A DNA stretch of 64,000 nt, from assembly GCF_014930365.1 (NCBI RefSeq), contig NZ_JABXWI010000032.1:27406-91405 (forward strand), given 5' to 3'. The notes under the pieces were generated by a model, which was not told the DNA's origin, searched no databases, and saw only the letters and a program-made list of their open reading frames with translations. The first letter of the stretch is position 1, and each line of letters begins with the position of its first letter. The stretch comes from Streptomyces caniscabiei (GTDB lineage Bacteria > Actinomycetota > Actinomycetes > Streptomycetales > Streptomycetaceae). Of this stretch, positions 25,470-34,646 are shown piece after piece. The translations under genes and the position numbers were made by a program.

Positions 25470-26939
25470 TCAGTCGGCGGGGCCGAACCAGCGGGTGAGG
25501 GCGTCGGTGAGGCCGTCGGCGCCGGTGCCGACCGGGCCGACCCAGGCGACGTAGCCGTCGGGGCGGACGAGGATGCCGTCCACGGGCACGTCGCAGTCGA
25601 ACTCGACGTCGACGACGTCGACACGGTCCTGCCAGCCGCCGGCCGCGCGGGCGAGGCCGTGGTCCCCACCGAGTTCGAGCAGCACGGGCCGGCCGGCGTG
25701 CAGCAGGGTGGTGCTGGAGACCTTCTCGCCGCCGACGACCAGTTCGCGCTCCGGCAGACGCCGGCCGAGCAGCGGATGGTCGGCGCCGCCGACGTCGTGG
25801 CGGATGTCCAGGCCGGTGACCATGCCGACCAGATGGCGCTGTACGGAGGGGTGGGCCCGCACCAGTTCGGAGAAGACCTCGCGCATCGGCTCCATGTCGT
25901 CGCCGCCGAGGTAGAGGCTGCGCTGGGCGAGGGTGTTCGCCAGGATCCGGGCGCCGACCGGGTGGCGTTCGCTGTGGTAGGTGTCCAGCAGCCCCTCGGG
26001 AGCCTGGCCCTTGATCTCCAGCGCCAGCTTCCAGCCGAGGTTGACGGCGTCCTGGACGCCCGCGCTCATGCCCTGCGCGCCGATCGGCAGGTGGATGTGG
26101 GCGGCGTCCCCGGCCAGGAAGGCGCGGCCCTTGCGGTACTGGGCGGCCTGCCGGCTGACGTCGGTGGTGGAGCTGACCCACAGCGGGGTGGCGCCGCTGA
26201 TGTCCTCGCCCGAGAGCCGCTTGAACGCCTCGGCGACCTCCTCGAAGGTGATCGGGCCGTCGGCGGTACGCAGGGGCTCCGTGGCGTCGTAGTAGATGAC
26301 GCGGCAGCGGTCCGGGCCGAGCGGCATCACCATGATCATGCCGCCGGGCACGCGTTCGCCGCTGAAGCGGGGGCGCAGGCTCACGCCGGTGATGTCGGCG
26401 AACCGCAGCTCCAGTGTGGGCTCGGTGCCGGGGAAGTCGATGCCGGCGCTGGTGCGCACGATGGAGCGGGCGCCGTCGCAGCCGACCACGTAGCGGGCGC
26501 GCAGGCGGTCGGTGCCGCCCGCGCCCTGGACGGTGACGCTCACGCCGTCGTCGTCGAGGTCCACGCCGGTGACCTCGACGCCGCGGCGGACGACGGCGCC
26601 CAGCTGCACCGCCCAGCCGCCCAGGACGCCCTCGGTGCGGGCCTGCGGAACACCGCGGGCACCGTAGGAGCCGCCCTCGATCACCTGGTAGTCCAGCGGC
26701 ACGCCGCCGAAATGGCCGGCCGGAATGACGCCGACCTCACCGAATCGGGCCATGAGTCCGCGCTGCGCGAACTCCTCTATGGTCCGCGCCGAAAATCCCA
26801 GGGCCCGTGATTCACGAATCGGTTCGGCCAGCTTGTCCAGCACGGTAACCGAGACTCCATTGAGCCTCAGTTCACCCGCGAGCATGAGTCCGGTGGGACC
26901 GGCCCCCACAATAATGACATCCGCGTCGAAGAAATTCAT
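25470..26939 (-). CDS. FAD-dependent aromatic monooxygenase (third copy)
   Basis: A 489-aa class A flavin monooxygenase with FAD loop IVGAGPTGLMLAGEL, DG motif GCDGARSIVRTSAG and GD motif FLAGDAAHIHLPIGAQGMS, ending TRWFGPAD. It is closer to the first copy than to the second. In kinamycin-type clusters a monooxygenase gene next to the ring-cleaving oxygenase acts before or after ring contraction (AlpK type hydroxylation); I infer such a role. ATG at 26937-26939 with AGAGG upstream. The first 60 codons are less GC-rich than the rest. Divergent from the SnoaL-like gene. Confidence 0.93.
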   Translation of the reverse strand: MNFFDADVIIVGAGPTGLMLAGELRLNGVSVTVLDKLAEPIRESRALGFSARTIEEFAQRGLMARFGEVGVIPAGHFGGVPLDYQVIEGGSYGARGVPQARTEGVLGGWAVQLGAVVRRGVEVTGVDLDDDGVSVTVQGAGGTDRLRARYVVGCDGARSIVRTSAGIDFPGTEPTLELRFADITGVSLRPRFSGERVPGGMIMVMPLGPDRCRVIYYDATEPLRTADGPITFEEVAEAFKRLSGEDISGATPLWVSSTTDVSRQAAQYRKGRAFLAGDAAHIHLPIGAQGMSAGVQDAVNLGWKLALEIKGQAPEGLLDTYHSERHPVGARILANTLAQRSLYLGGDDMEPMREVFSELVRAHPSVQRHLVGMVTGLDIRHDVGGADHPLLGRRLPERELVVGGEKVSSTTLLHAGRPVLLELGGDHGLARAAGGWQDRVDVVDVEFDCDVPVDGILVRPDGYVAWVGPVGTGADGLTDALTRWFGPAD

Positions 26940-27105
26940 TTGTCCTCTTCTCACTGGTGTACGGCCAGTATCGCGAGGCATTTCGAGGGCGGTAAATAGC
27001 CATCGGTACAGGTCTTCTGCAGGGAATGCCAGAAGAACGTCGGGAACGTCAGATCTTTGTCAGGTGCACTTGCCGGGCACGGGCATATCGGCGGCATTCT
27101 CAGGC

Positions 27106-27612
27106 ATGAACTCCACTCGGACCGTCGATCACTCCGCCCAGACCAGAGATCACCCCGCCACCGTCGGTCGATCCCGCGCCGATGTCGCCGACCTTCTCGC
27201 CCGCTATTTCGTCTCCCTCGACGACGAGGAACTCGACGACACATGGGCGGCCGGCCTGTTCACGAAGGACGCCGTCGTGGCGTTCCCGATCAGCAGGCAC
27301 CAGGGCGTCGAGGGCATGGCCGCCTACCACCGCGCGGCACTCGAGGCGTTCGCGGCCACCCAGCACCTGGGCTCCCCGCCCGTGGTGACGGTGGACGGCG
27401 ACCGGGCCGTGCTGCGCGCCAACCTGATCTCCACCCATGTCCACCACGCGCACCACGCCCGCCCGCAGGGGGAGTTGGCACCGCTGTTCGCCACGGGGAC
27501 GTTCGTCGACGGCGAGGCCCGCCGTACGCCCGCGGGGTGGCGGCTGAGCCTGCTGTCGTTCCGGCTGCTGTGGGCCGACGGCACCCCGCCGCCGCCGACG
27601 ACGGCGGGGTGA
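27106..27612 (+). CDS. SnoaL-like (NTF2-fold) protein
   Basis: A 168-aa protein of the NTF2/SnoaL fold: helix VADLLARYFVSLDDEELDDTW, then FTKDAVVAFPISRHQGVEGMAAYH, HVHHAHHA and WRLSLLSFRLLWADG. Members serve as cyclases, epimerases, hydroxylases or ketosteroid-isomerase-like enzymes. The His-rich HVHHAHHAR loop could bind a metal or act in acid-base chemistry. ATG at 27106-27108. Transcribed rightward, divergent from the third monooxygenase across 166 bases that must hold both promoters, and convergent with the PPOX gene. Confidence 0.85.
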   Translation: MNSTRTVDHSAQTRDHPATVGRSRADVADLLARYFVSLDDEELDDTWAAGLFTKDAVVAFPISRHQGVEGMAAYHRAALEAFAATQHLGSPPVVTVDGDRAVLRANLISTHVHHAHHARPQGELAPLFATGTFVDGEARRTPAGWRLSLLSFRLLWADGTPPPPTTAG

Positions 27613-27629
27613 GCTTTCGGCCGCGTTCA

Positions 27630-27664
27630 GGGGGCGGCACCGGGCGTGGTCCGGTGCCGCCCCC
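27630..27664. terminator. Bidirectional terminator between convergent genes
   Basis: Perfect 14-bp arms GGGGGCGGCACCGG (27630-27643) and CCGGTGCCGCCCCC (27651-27664) with a 7-base loop lie between the SnoaL-like stop and the PPOX stop. Confidence 0.88.
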
Positions 27665-27674
27665 ACCACGTCGG

Positions 27675-28094
27675 TCAGGTGTTGAGGTGCAGGACGCGGT
27701 CCACCGCGATCTCGATGACCACCCGGCCCGGCGGGTTGGGAGGCGCGGACCAGTACCGCTTGGCGTAGAGCCCCGCGCCCAGCGTCACCCGCGCGGGATC
27801 GTCGACGACCGTGCCGGTGCCCTCCAGGGTCACCCAGGTGAAGCCGTGGACCTGGCACAGGGCCACCCGGCTCCCCGGCGCGGCCAGCAGGTTCCTCGCC
27901 TTGCGCGAGGAGGCGACCGTCATGACCCGGGCCAGCCCGGCCTTCGGGTCCCAGGTGAAGCGCACCGGCGCCACGTGGAGCGAACCGTCCGGCCGGATCG
28001 TCGTGAACGCCGCGACCTCGGCCGGGTCGTTCAGGAACGCCTCGACCGGGGCGGGCACCAGCACGGCGGCCGGGCGCTGCTTCGACAGCGACAT
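27675..28094 (-). CDS. PPOX-class flavin/F420-binding protein
   Basis: A 139-aa split-barrel protein related to pyridoxamine-5'-phosphate oxidases and F420-dependent reductases. FTTIRPDGSLHVAPVRFTWD and VASSRKARNLLAAPGSRVALCQV are the family core, with VTLEGTGTVVDDPARV following. It probably binds FMN or F420 and reduces a quinone or unsaturated intermediate. ATG at 28092-28094, 42 bases after the 47-aa ORF, so part of the leftward second-PKS operon. Confidence 0.85.
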   Translation of the reverse strand: MSLSKQRPAAVLVPAPVEAFLNDPAEVAAFTTIRPDGSLHVAPVRFTWDPKAGLARVMTVASSRKARNLLAAPGSRVALCQVHGFTWVTLEGTGTVVDDPARVTLGAGLYAKRYWSAPPNPPGRVVIEIAVDRVLHLNT

Positions 28095-28136
28095 GTTCCT
28101 TCTCGTCCTCCCCCTCGTACGGGCCCTGGGCCGTGT

Positions 28137-28280
28137 TCAGTCGATGCTGCGGACGATGGTGAGGAACTCGTCGTCCTCGTCGTCGGCCCCGGCCAGCCTG
28201 AGCAGCGGCGCCACACCCACCGGCACCATCCCGAACACCGCCATGTCGATCTCCCGGAACTCCTCTACGCGCTCGCTCAT
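28137..28280 (-). CDS. 47-aa small protein or precursor peptide, unknown
   Basis: An ATG (28278-28280) preceded six bases upstream by a strong AGGAGG opens a 47-codon frame ending TGA at 28137-28139. The peptide starts MSERVEEFREIDM, has a hydrophobic middle VPVGVAPLLRL and an acidic stretch GADDEDDEFLTIVRSID. It lies between the condensation-domain and PPOX genes in one leftward operon, 36 bases from the former. I know no family for it. The charged N-terminal half could be a leader and the rest a core, or it is a small partner protein of a neighbour. The ribosome-binding site and operon position make it a real gene. Confidence 0.65.
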   Translation of the reverse strand: MSERVEEFREIDMAVFGMVPVGVAPLLRLAGADDEDDEFLTIVRSID

Positions 28281-28316
28281 GGGGCGCCTCCTTCCGTGGT
28301 CGGTCGCCTCAGCGTG

Positions 28317-29873
28317 TCAAGACTCGCTAGGGGTACGGTCGACGGAGCCTTTGGAACCCGTGGGGCGCGGCCGGAGCCGCACGGTGCGCCGGCTGTGGCG
28401 CGGCGGCGCGATGACGGGCGGCGCGTCGGAGCCGAGCGCGGACAGTACCTCGCCGGCGGTCGCACCGGCCGCGGTGACGGGCAGCAGGCGCAGCAGCCGG
28501 GCGCAGTGCGCGGCCAGCAGGCGGGCGTCCCGGTCGGAGACCCGGGCCCGGTCGTGGACCACGGTCAGGCGCAGGGAGCCGTCCGCGCTCCGGTGGGCGA
28601 GGAGGGCGACGGGCAGGGCGGGGTGCGCGCCGTCGGCGTGTTCCATCTCCAGGCGCACACCGGCCGCGCCCAGTTCGGCGCGGAGCCCGGCGGGCGGACG
28701 CGGGCCGTTCTCCACGGCCACCAGGCTCTCCAGCAGTTTTCCGCCCGACGCGGCGCGCCCCGTCCACTCGTGGATCTGCCCGATGGCGACCCATTCGTAG
28801 GCCGCCATGTCCAGTGCCCGGTCCCGCAGGGCGGCCAGCAGTCGGCGCAGCGGTTGCTCGGGGTCGACGACCACGACCATCGGCAGGCTCGTGCGCAGGG
28901 GCCCCACCAGCCGCTCGACGCCGTCCAGGGGGATGCCGCGCCCGGAGACGGCGACGCCGAAGCCCACCGGCAGGCTGCCCGGCACCCGCTGCGCGCGGTA
29001 GACCAGCAGCGCCCAGACGGCCTGCAGAGCGCTGGAGTCGGGCAGGGCACGGGCGGCGGCCCAGCGGTGCAGCCGCCCGGCCTCGCCGGCGTTCAGCCGT
29101 ACCTCGGCGCGGCCGCAGCCGGTCTGCCGGGTGTCGGGGCCGGGCAGCAGCGGCAGCAGCGCCGGTTCGCCGGCCGGCACGGTCCGGCTCCACAGCTCCC
29201 GGGGCGGGGCCGGGTCCTGGCCGTCGAGCCAGCGTGTCCAGTCCCGCAGGTCGGGCCTGCGTTCGCCACCGGGCAGCACCCCGTCGGCGAGGTAGGCCCG
29301 GCAGAACTCCTCCAGCAGGACGAAGACGCTCCCGGTGTCCAGCAGCGCGTGATGGAAGGTCAGCAGCACCCGCGTCCCCGACGGCGAGGGGCCTGGCGTG
29401 TTCCGGCCGGAGATGTTCCGGCCGGTGTACTGGCCGGTGTTCCGGCCGGGCGGATCGACGAGGGTGACGCGCAGCGGGCCGGGATGGCGCAGGTCGAAGC
29501 CGCGCTGCCGGTCCTCGGCCAGCAGTCGCGCGAAGTCGGCGCCGCCCGCCGACTGCCGTACGACCTCGATGCGGGCCCGGTCGTGGACCACCAGGCGGGG
29601 TGGCGGGCCCCAGACGAACGCCGAACGCAGGACGGTCTCGCGGGCGGTGACGGACTGCCAGGCGGCGGCGAACCGGTCGGTGTCCAGGGGCCCGTGCCAG
29701 CGCCACGTCAGCTGCTCGACGTGCCTGCCGCTGCGGCGGTGGGCGAGGGAGTCGATCAGGACGTCGTACTGCTGCCGGGTCACGGGCAGCGCGGTACGTG
29801 TCGGACGGCCGGAGGGGGCGATGCCGCCGCGGACCCGGTCACGCCCGGAGCGCGGGCGCCTCGGCCTCGCCAT
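28317..29873 (-). CDS. Free-standing condensation-domain acyltransferase
   Basis: A 518-aa NRPS condensation-fold protein (chloramphenicol-acetyltransferase superfamily) with no A or PCP domain. The active-site motif reads LTFHHALLDTGS: both His and the Asp of HHxxxDG are kept but the Gly is Thr. PVGFGVAVSGRG and a VGPLRTSLPM segment match later C-domain motifs. Stand-alone C domains make esters or amides by acyl transfer. Here the donor could be the product of the second KS/CLF pair. Residues about 148-168 hold a repeat-like insertion (GRNTGQYTGRNISGRNT) coded by GTTCCGGCC repeats at 29397-29452. ATG at 29871-29873. Confidence 0.85.
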   Translation of the reverse strand: MARPRRPRSGRDRVRGGIAPSGRPTRTALPVTRQQYDVLIDSLAHRRSGRHVEQLTWRWHGPLDTDRFAAAWQSVTARETVLRSAFVWGPPPRLVVHDRARIEVVRQSAGGADFARLLAEDRQRGFDLRHPGPLRVTLVDPPGRNTGQYTGRNISGRNTPGPSPSGTRVLLTFHHALLDTGSVFVLLEEFCRAYLADGVLPGGERRPDLRDWTRWLDGQDPAPPRELWSRTVPAGEPALLPLLPGPDTRQTGCGRAEVRLNAGEAGRLHRWAAARALPDSSALQAVWALLVYRAQRVPGSLPVGFGVAVSGRGIPLDGVERLVGPLRTSLPMVVVVDPEQPLRRLLAALRDRALDMAAYEWVAIGQIHEWTGRAASGGKLLESLVAVENGPRPPAGLRAELGAAGVRLEMEHADGAHPALPVALLAHRSADGSLRLTVVHDRARVSDRDARLLAAHCARLLRLLPVTAAGATAGEVLSALGSDAPPVIAPPRHSRRTVRLRPRPTGSKGSVDRTPSES

Positions 29874-30165
29874 GGTTCCCCCTTCCCGGCGCGGCGGCCA
29901 GTACGGTGCGGGTCAGCCTCTCGGAGCCCGGGAGAGCCACCCGAGGGCGTATCGCTGTCGGCAGCAAGCGTGCCGGGACGTACTGACGCACCGCTGACAC
30001 CGCGCTGACACCGCTCGGGGCCCGCCGGAGCGTCGCTCGCGCCCGGGACGAGCCGCGGGTCGGGGGCACCGCGTGTGCCGTGCGCGGCGGGCGGTGAGGG
30101 GCGGCGCGGTGACGGGGGGCGCGATGACGGGCGGCGCGTCTTCGTGGAGAGCCGTCAGCGGGACC

Positions 30166-30984
30166 TCAGGACTCCTCGGATGCCTTGGGCTGCATGGCGG
30201 AGAGGAAACCGCGGTCGAGCATGGTGTGCACGGAGGTGTCGTAGGCGGTGTTCAGACCCGCGTCGTGACAGGCCACGCTCAGCAGGTACCGGTCCATCAC
30301 CGGGTGGGTGGCGAAGTCCCACTCGCCGCGGCTGGCCGAGCTGCCGTCGGGGGCGCGCAGTCGGCCGCCCGGGCTGAAGCCGAACTCGTTGAAGCCGAGC
30401 CGCAGTCCCTGGCCGAGCGCCTTGCTGTAGGCCTCCTTGAGGGTCCACAGCCGCAGGATGTGGGCGGTGCGCCGGTCCTCGGGCATCGCGGCCACCTCGC
30501 GCGCCTCGGCGGGGGTGAGGATCTGCGTCTGGAGCAGGTCCAGCCGCACCAGGCGGTCGGCGGGCTCCACGTCCACGCCGATCCGGCCGGTGCGGCTGAG
30601 CCCGACCGCCATGAGGTCCCCGGTGTGACTGAGGCTCAGGTCGATCTGGTCGAAGCCGCGCAGGTACGGCCGTCCGCCGAGGCGGTAGGCGATCTCCAGG
30701 TACTCCGGCGGGGTCGCCAGGGCCGCGGCGGCCGTGTACTTGATGAGCAGCCGCGCGGCGGCGAACCGGTAGCGCACGGTGGCGTCGGGCGTACGCCGGT
30801 AGCGGGGCCAGTCACGGCCGAGCAGTTCCCGCAGCCGCGGGGTGGTGAGGACACTGGGCAGCCACTCGCTCCATGTCGTGTACACCAGTGCGTTGCCGAG
30901 CCGCGCGAGGTCCTCCTTCACCCCGCGCCAGGGCCCCGCGGGCCGTGGCACATGGAGGGGCACGGCACATCTCACCCGGTTCAT
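30166..30984 (-). CDS. 4'-Phosphopantetheinyl transferase
   Basis: A 272-aa Sfp-type transferase. RIGVDVEPADRL supplies the Mg-binding Asp/Glu and LWTLKEAYSKALGQGL the second motif with Glu and Lys; LSLSHTGDLMAVG is the upstream His motif. It adds the CoA phosphopantetheine arm to the ACP serine. ATG at 30982-30984 with GGGAG about seven bases upstream. It is 152 bases downstream of the dehydrogenase-like gene and 292 bases upstream of the condensation-domain start. Confidence 0.93.
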   Translation of the reverse strand: MNRVRCAVPLHVPRPAGPWRGVKEDLARLGNALVYTTWSEWLPSVLTTPRLRELLGRDWPRYRRTPDATVRYRFAAARLLIKYTAAAALATPPEYLEIAYRLGGRPYLRGFDQIDLSLSHTGDLMAVGLSRTGRIGVDVEPADRLVRLDLLQTQILTPAEAREVAAMPEDRRTAHILRLWTLKEAYSKALGQGLRLGFNEFGFSPGGRLRAPDGSSASRGEWDFATHPVMDRYLLSVACHDAGLNTAYDTSVHTMLDRGFLSAMQPKASEES

Positions 30985-31136
30985 CCTGGTCTCCCTGCGT
31001 GTCGTGGTCTCCCGGGGGCGGGCGCCGCGGGGGCGCGGCCCGGTCGGGGCGCGCGTGAGCCACGCCGGGCACGGGTCCGGTCGGCCCGGGTCGCCTGTCG
31101 CTTCGTTCGCCCCGGCCGTCACAGCCGTCGGCCCTC

Positions 31137-32915
31137 TCAGCCGTCGGCCGTCCCGGCCGTCAGCCGGGTCGCGTACAGATCCAGGCTGTGCCCGTCGCGG
31201 CAGCGTTCCAGCAGTTCGGCCAGGACGGTGCGTTCGGCCTGGGCCGGTACGTCGGGCACGTCGGCGCCGAGTCTGCGGCCGATGCGTCCGAGGGCGAGCA
31301 CCGCCCAGGCGGGGTCGGAGAGGAAGGCGTCACCGCCGTCCTGGTTCTCGAAGACCCCGAGACAGGCCGCCGCGGCCAGCACGAGGGCGTAGCGGTCGGC
31401 CAGGGCGCAGGCCTGCGGGTCGAAGGCGGCGCCGCTCGCGGCCGGCAGGGCCGCGCACCGCGCGCGCAGGACCTTCAGTTCGTCGACGAACGCCCGCGCC
31501 AGAGCAGCGAGGACACGGTCCAGCGGACCGCCCCCGGCCCGGTCCGAGAGTCTGTCGGCGGCGCCGACCAGGGTCGCGGTGAGCAGGTCGTCGGTGCCGG
31601 AGTGGGCGAGTCGGCGGTGATCGAGGACGGGCAGTGGCGCGCCGGGCGTGAACAGCGCGGCCGGTGGCTCGGCGGACCGGAACCAGGTCGTACGGGCCAG
31701 TGTGGGCAGCTGGGGCACGAGCACCGCCTGGCACACGGCGGTGCCCGAGTGCCCGAGTCCGGCCACCGGCAGGTCCCGCGCGAGTTTCTGGAAGCCGCCG
31801 TAGAGCGGGCCGCGGTCGTAGCCGCGGGCGCCCAGTACGGCGGCGAGCTCCTCCAGGTTCTCGCGCAGCAGGTCCGGCATCGTGTACTTGACGGCTGCCG
31901 CGAGCAGATAGGCGTCCTCGGGTACGAGGCTGAGCGCGCGCAGTCCGGTGACGGCCATCGCGTCGCAGGCCAGCAGGTCGGCGAAGACCCCGGCGAGCGC
32001 CCGCTGCCGACGGCGCGAGGGCTGCCGGTCGGGGCGGTCGACGGTGGCCGCTCGCACGGCCTGGCGCAGCACGCTGTCCACGCCGGCGAGGACGGTGCCG
32101 GGGATGAGGCAGTGGCTGATCTGGAAGCTGCGCAGCGCCAGCGACACCCCGTCGCCGACCTCGCCGACGACTGCCGTGGAGGGCACCGGCACATCGACGA
32201 GTTCCAGTCCGCAGAAGCGTGCTCCGCGCATGCCGGGTGTCTGGACCCGCTCCAGCCGCCGTACCTCGCCGGAGGCCGGTGGTTCGGGCCCCAGCAACAG
32301 CACGGAGTGGCTGTCGGGGCCGTCCTGGGCGCGGGTGCGGGCGTAGGCGACGAAGGTGTCGGTGCGGTCGGCGTTGATGACGGCGTCCTTGCGGCCGTTG
32401 AGCAGGAACCCGCCGCCGGGGGCGGGCACGGCGCGCAGTTCGTGCCGGAGGATGGCGTTGGCGTGCGCCACCTCGCGGTGCACGATCGAGATCCGTCCCC
32501 CGTCGTTCAGTACCCGGGCCAGGGTGCGGCGTTGGGCGTCGTCGCCCGCGGTCCACACGGCGGAGGCCGCGAACAGCGAGGTGATGCCGAAGCCGTAGCC
32601 GAGCGCCAGGTCGCGGCGGAACAGCGGGCGCAGCACCCGTGCCAGCCGCTCCAGGTCCTCGAGGTGCCCGCCCAGGTCGGCGGGGACGAACTCGGCGGCC
32701 AGGCCGACGTCGGCGAGCAGCGCTTCGGTGGCCTCGGGGACCTCGCGGGCGTCGTCGGCCCGCAGCAGCGCTCGGTGGCCGTGCGGGTTGCCGGGGTCGA
32801 AGGGGTCGCCGAGCGCGGCCTCCAGGTGGGCGGCACGCTCGGGTTCGCCTCCGCTCCGGCGCGCGGGGCGGGACACGGCCGCGAGGTCCGGGGCCGGTCG
32901 TCCGACGGTGGTCAC
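31137..32915 (-). CDS. Acyl-CoA-dehydrogenase-like flavoprotein
   Basis: A 592-aa protein with acyl-CoA dehydrogenase folds: N-terminal helical domain, a middle beta domain (RISIVHREVAHANAIL, FLLNGRKDAVINADRTD, TPGMRGARFCGLELVDVPVP) and a long helical C-terminus. Most family members have about 380 residues, so it carries about 200 extra, mainly at the C-terminus (EDAYLLAAAVKYTMPDLL onward). It could desaturate an acyl-ACP/CoA or act as a flavin-dependent oxygenase. GTG at 32913-32915 overlaps the aromatase stop (GTGA). It belongs to the second PKS operon; the substrate is unknown. Confidence 0.82.
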   Translation of the reverse strand: MTTVGRPAPDLAAVSRPARRSGGEPERAAHLEAALGDPFDPGNPHGHRALLRADDAREVPEATEALLADVGLAAEFVPADLGGHLEDLERLARVLRPLFRRDLALGYGFGITSLFAASAVWTAGDDAQRRTLARVLNDGGRISIVHREVAHANAILRHELRAVPAPGGGFLLNGRKDAVINADRTDTFVAYARTRAQDGPDSHSVLLLGPEPPASGEVRRLERVQTPGMRGARFCGLELVDVPVPSTAVVGEVGDGVSLALRSFQISHCLIPGTVLAGVDSVLRQAVRAATVDRPDRQPSRRRQRALAGVFADLLACDAMAVTGLRALSLVPEDAYLLAAAVKYTMPDLLRENLEELAAVLGARGYDRGPLYGGFQKLARDLPVAGLGHSGTAVCQAVLVPQLPTLARTTWFRSAEPPAALFTPGAPLPVLDHRRLAHSGTDDLLTATLVGAADRLSDRAGGGPLDRVLAALARAFVDELKVLRARCAALPAASGAAFDPQACALADRYALVLAAAACLGVFENQDGGDAFLSDPAWAVLALGRIGRRLGADVPDVPAQAERTVLAELLERCRDGHSLDLYATRLTAGTADG

Positions 32916-33865
32916 AGGACACGCACCGCGCTGAGGGCGTACTGCGTGGCGTACCGCAGCACCAGCAGCCCTGCCTGTCCGATCCGGTCGCGCACGTGCC
33001 GGGCTGCCTCCGCCGTGTCCGCGTCCGGGCCGAGAACGGCCGTGGCGCCCCGCTCGTCGAGGAGCACGTTGTGCCGGGCGGTGAGGTTGACGCCTCTCTC
33101 GTCGGGTTCGAGCAGCCATTCGCCGGTGTGCGCGGTCAGCAGCGGGGAGGTGCGGGTCTGCTTGTAGACGATCCGGCCGGCGCTGGGGAAGCAGATCCGT
33201 ACCGACTCCGACTCGTGCGCGGTGCCGTCGACGGTGAGGCTGCCCATCGACATCACCTGCACACCGGGGGCCTTCTCGGACACCTCCAGGGTGCGGACGT
33301 GCGGCAGTTCGGCGGGCCAGTCCTCGGCCCGGTAGAGGAAGTCGAAGATCAGCTCGGCGGGTGCCCTGACGTGCACGGTGTCCTCGAAGGACAGGGTGAG
33401 GTCGTCCAGGCGGGTCCAGCGCTCGGCCATCCAGGCCAGCCGGTCGAGCTGGGCACGGCTGTTGGCGGCGGTGACCTCATGCACCCAGGACACGTCGGCG
33501 GGCGCGTCGTCGGCGACGGTGAAGCTGTGCTCCAGGGTCACCCGGGAGCGGTCGCCGAGCGGCTGGACGGTCCACACGCCGCTCATCGACGTGATCGGGG
33601 CCTCGGGCAGGTCCTGTGTGAACTCCACGCGCAGGGCCGAGACGTCCAGGCGCCGGCTGGAGACCCAGGAGCTGACCCGTTCCCCCGCGACGGCCCACAG
33701 GCGCAGTCGCTCCCGGCTGCCGTCGAAGTCCAGTTGCTCCACGTGGACGCAGGGTGGGAAGAACAGCGGCCATTGCGTGGCGTCCGCGATCAGCCCGTAC
33801 AGCACGCCGGCCGGGGCCGAGGCGGTCACGTCGCTGACGGCACGGTGTACTCGCGGTTCGGGCAT
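32912..33865 (-). CDS. Second didomain aromatase/cyclase
   Basis: A 317-aa two-domain SRPBCC aromatase/cyclase paralogous to that at 19.5 kb: HRAVSDVTASAPAGVLYGLIADATQWP, then DTVHVRAPAELIFDFLYRAEDWPAELPHV. It should act on the product of the second KS/CLF pair. ATG at 33863-33865. The stop overlaps the dehydrogenase-like GTG. The 427 bases upstream (33866-34292) show no gene and sit between this leftward gene and a small rightward one, so both promoters lie there. Confidence 0.92.
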   Translation of the reverse strand: MPEPRVHRAVSDVTASAPAGVLYGLIADATQWPLFFPPCVHVEQLDFDGSRERLRLWAVAGERVSSWVSSRRLDVSALRVEFTQDLPEAPITSMSGVWTVQPLGDRSRVTLEHSFTVADDAPADVSWVHEVTAANSRAQLDRLAWMAERWTRLDDLTLSFEDTVHVRAPAELIFDFLYRAEDWPAELPHVRTLEVSEKAPGVQVMSMGSLTVDGTAHESESVRICFPSAGRIVYKQTRTSPLLTAHTGEWLLEPDERGVNLTARHNVLLDERGATAVLGPDADTAEAARHVRDRIGQAGLLVLRYATQYALSAVRVL

Positions 33866-34292
33866 CGTCCACACCCTTCGTTGTTCGAGGCGTCGCCGCC
33901 GCGCCGGTACGAGATCTCCGCGTCCGGGTCCCGCACGTGCGGCGGCTCCACGCGACACGGGCGGCATCCGGACGGTGGCCAATCGTTTCGGCGTTGTCGG
34001 CGGCCGTGGTTTCGACCCTGTCCGGAACCGCTCGTGATGCGCACGCGCCGCGCTCGATCTCCGCTGGAGCCCGGCCGGGTCGGCGCAGGTCGCGGGCTCC
34101 CGCCCCGCCTCGTACGCCGTACCCGCGACGCGCCGCCACCAGGCCGGTGGTACGGCCTGTGCCGTCCGGCCGGTCCGGGGCGCCCCGTCGTCGCGGTGAC
34201 GCGTCCGGCCGCGCTCCACCGACAACCGGCGCGCGCTCGAGGACGACGGCGGACGGTGGCCACCCGGAGAGCGACGACCGAGGAGGTCCACG

Positions 34293-34538
34293 GTGAAGCC
34301 CCTGCGCCCCTGCCTCCGCCTCGTGCGCGGACTGTGGGACGGTCTCGTGGTCTACGGCCTGCTGCTGGTGTGCGGCGAGACGTCGGCGTACGAGGCCGCG
34401 GCCCGCCGGGCTCCCCTGCGGGGCCTGCCCCCCGGCCACCCCGAACGCCTGCGCACCGACCTGCCCCTGTCTCCCCTGGAGCGCCGCCTGGCCCGCGAAC
34501 TCGCCGTGCCGGCACCCGGCCGGCGGGAATCGGCGTAG
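34293..34538 (+). CDS. 81-aa small protein, DUF6059-like
   Basis: A rightward 81-aa frame beginning MKPLRPCLRLVRGLWDGLVVYGLLLVCGE, a single amphipathic to hydrophobic helix, followed by a Pro/Arg-rich tail (PLSPLERRLARELAVPAPGRR). Small proteins of this layout recur near streptomycete polyketide regulators and resemble what is catalogued as DUF6059, an attribution from memory. The upstream GAGGTCCACG gives a modest ribosome site (GGAGG within gaccgaggagg). Function unknown; a membrane-associated accessory peptide is possible. Confidence 0.6.
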   Translation: MKPLRPCLRLVRGLWDGLVVYGLLLVCGETSAYEAAARRAPLRGLPPGHPERLRTDLPLSPLERRLARELAVPAPGRRESA

Positions 34539-34646
34539 GGGAGTTCCGAAGGCCGGCACGGTGTCCGCGACGCCCGCCGGACCTCACCCGGAGGCCCTCA
34601 CCCCCTCCCCCACCGGGCGCCGTGACGGCGCCCGGTTCCGCTCGTC

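Noticed and set aside
27057..30008. A 983-codon frame on the + strand
   Set aside because: Antisense shadow of PPOX and condensation-domain genes; Arg/Pro/Gly-rich translation without family motifs.
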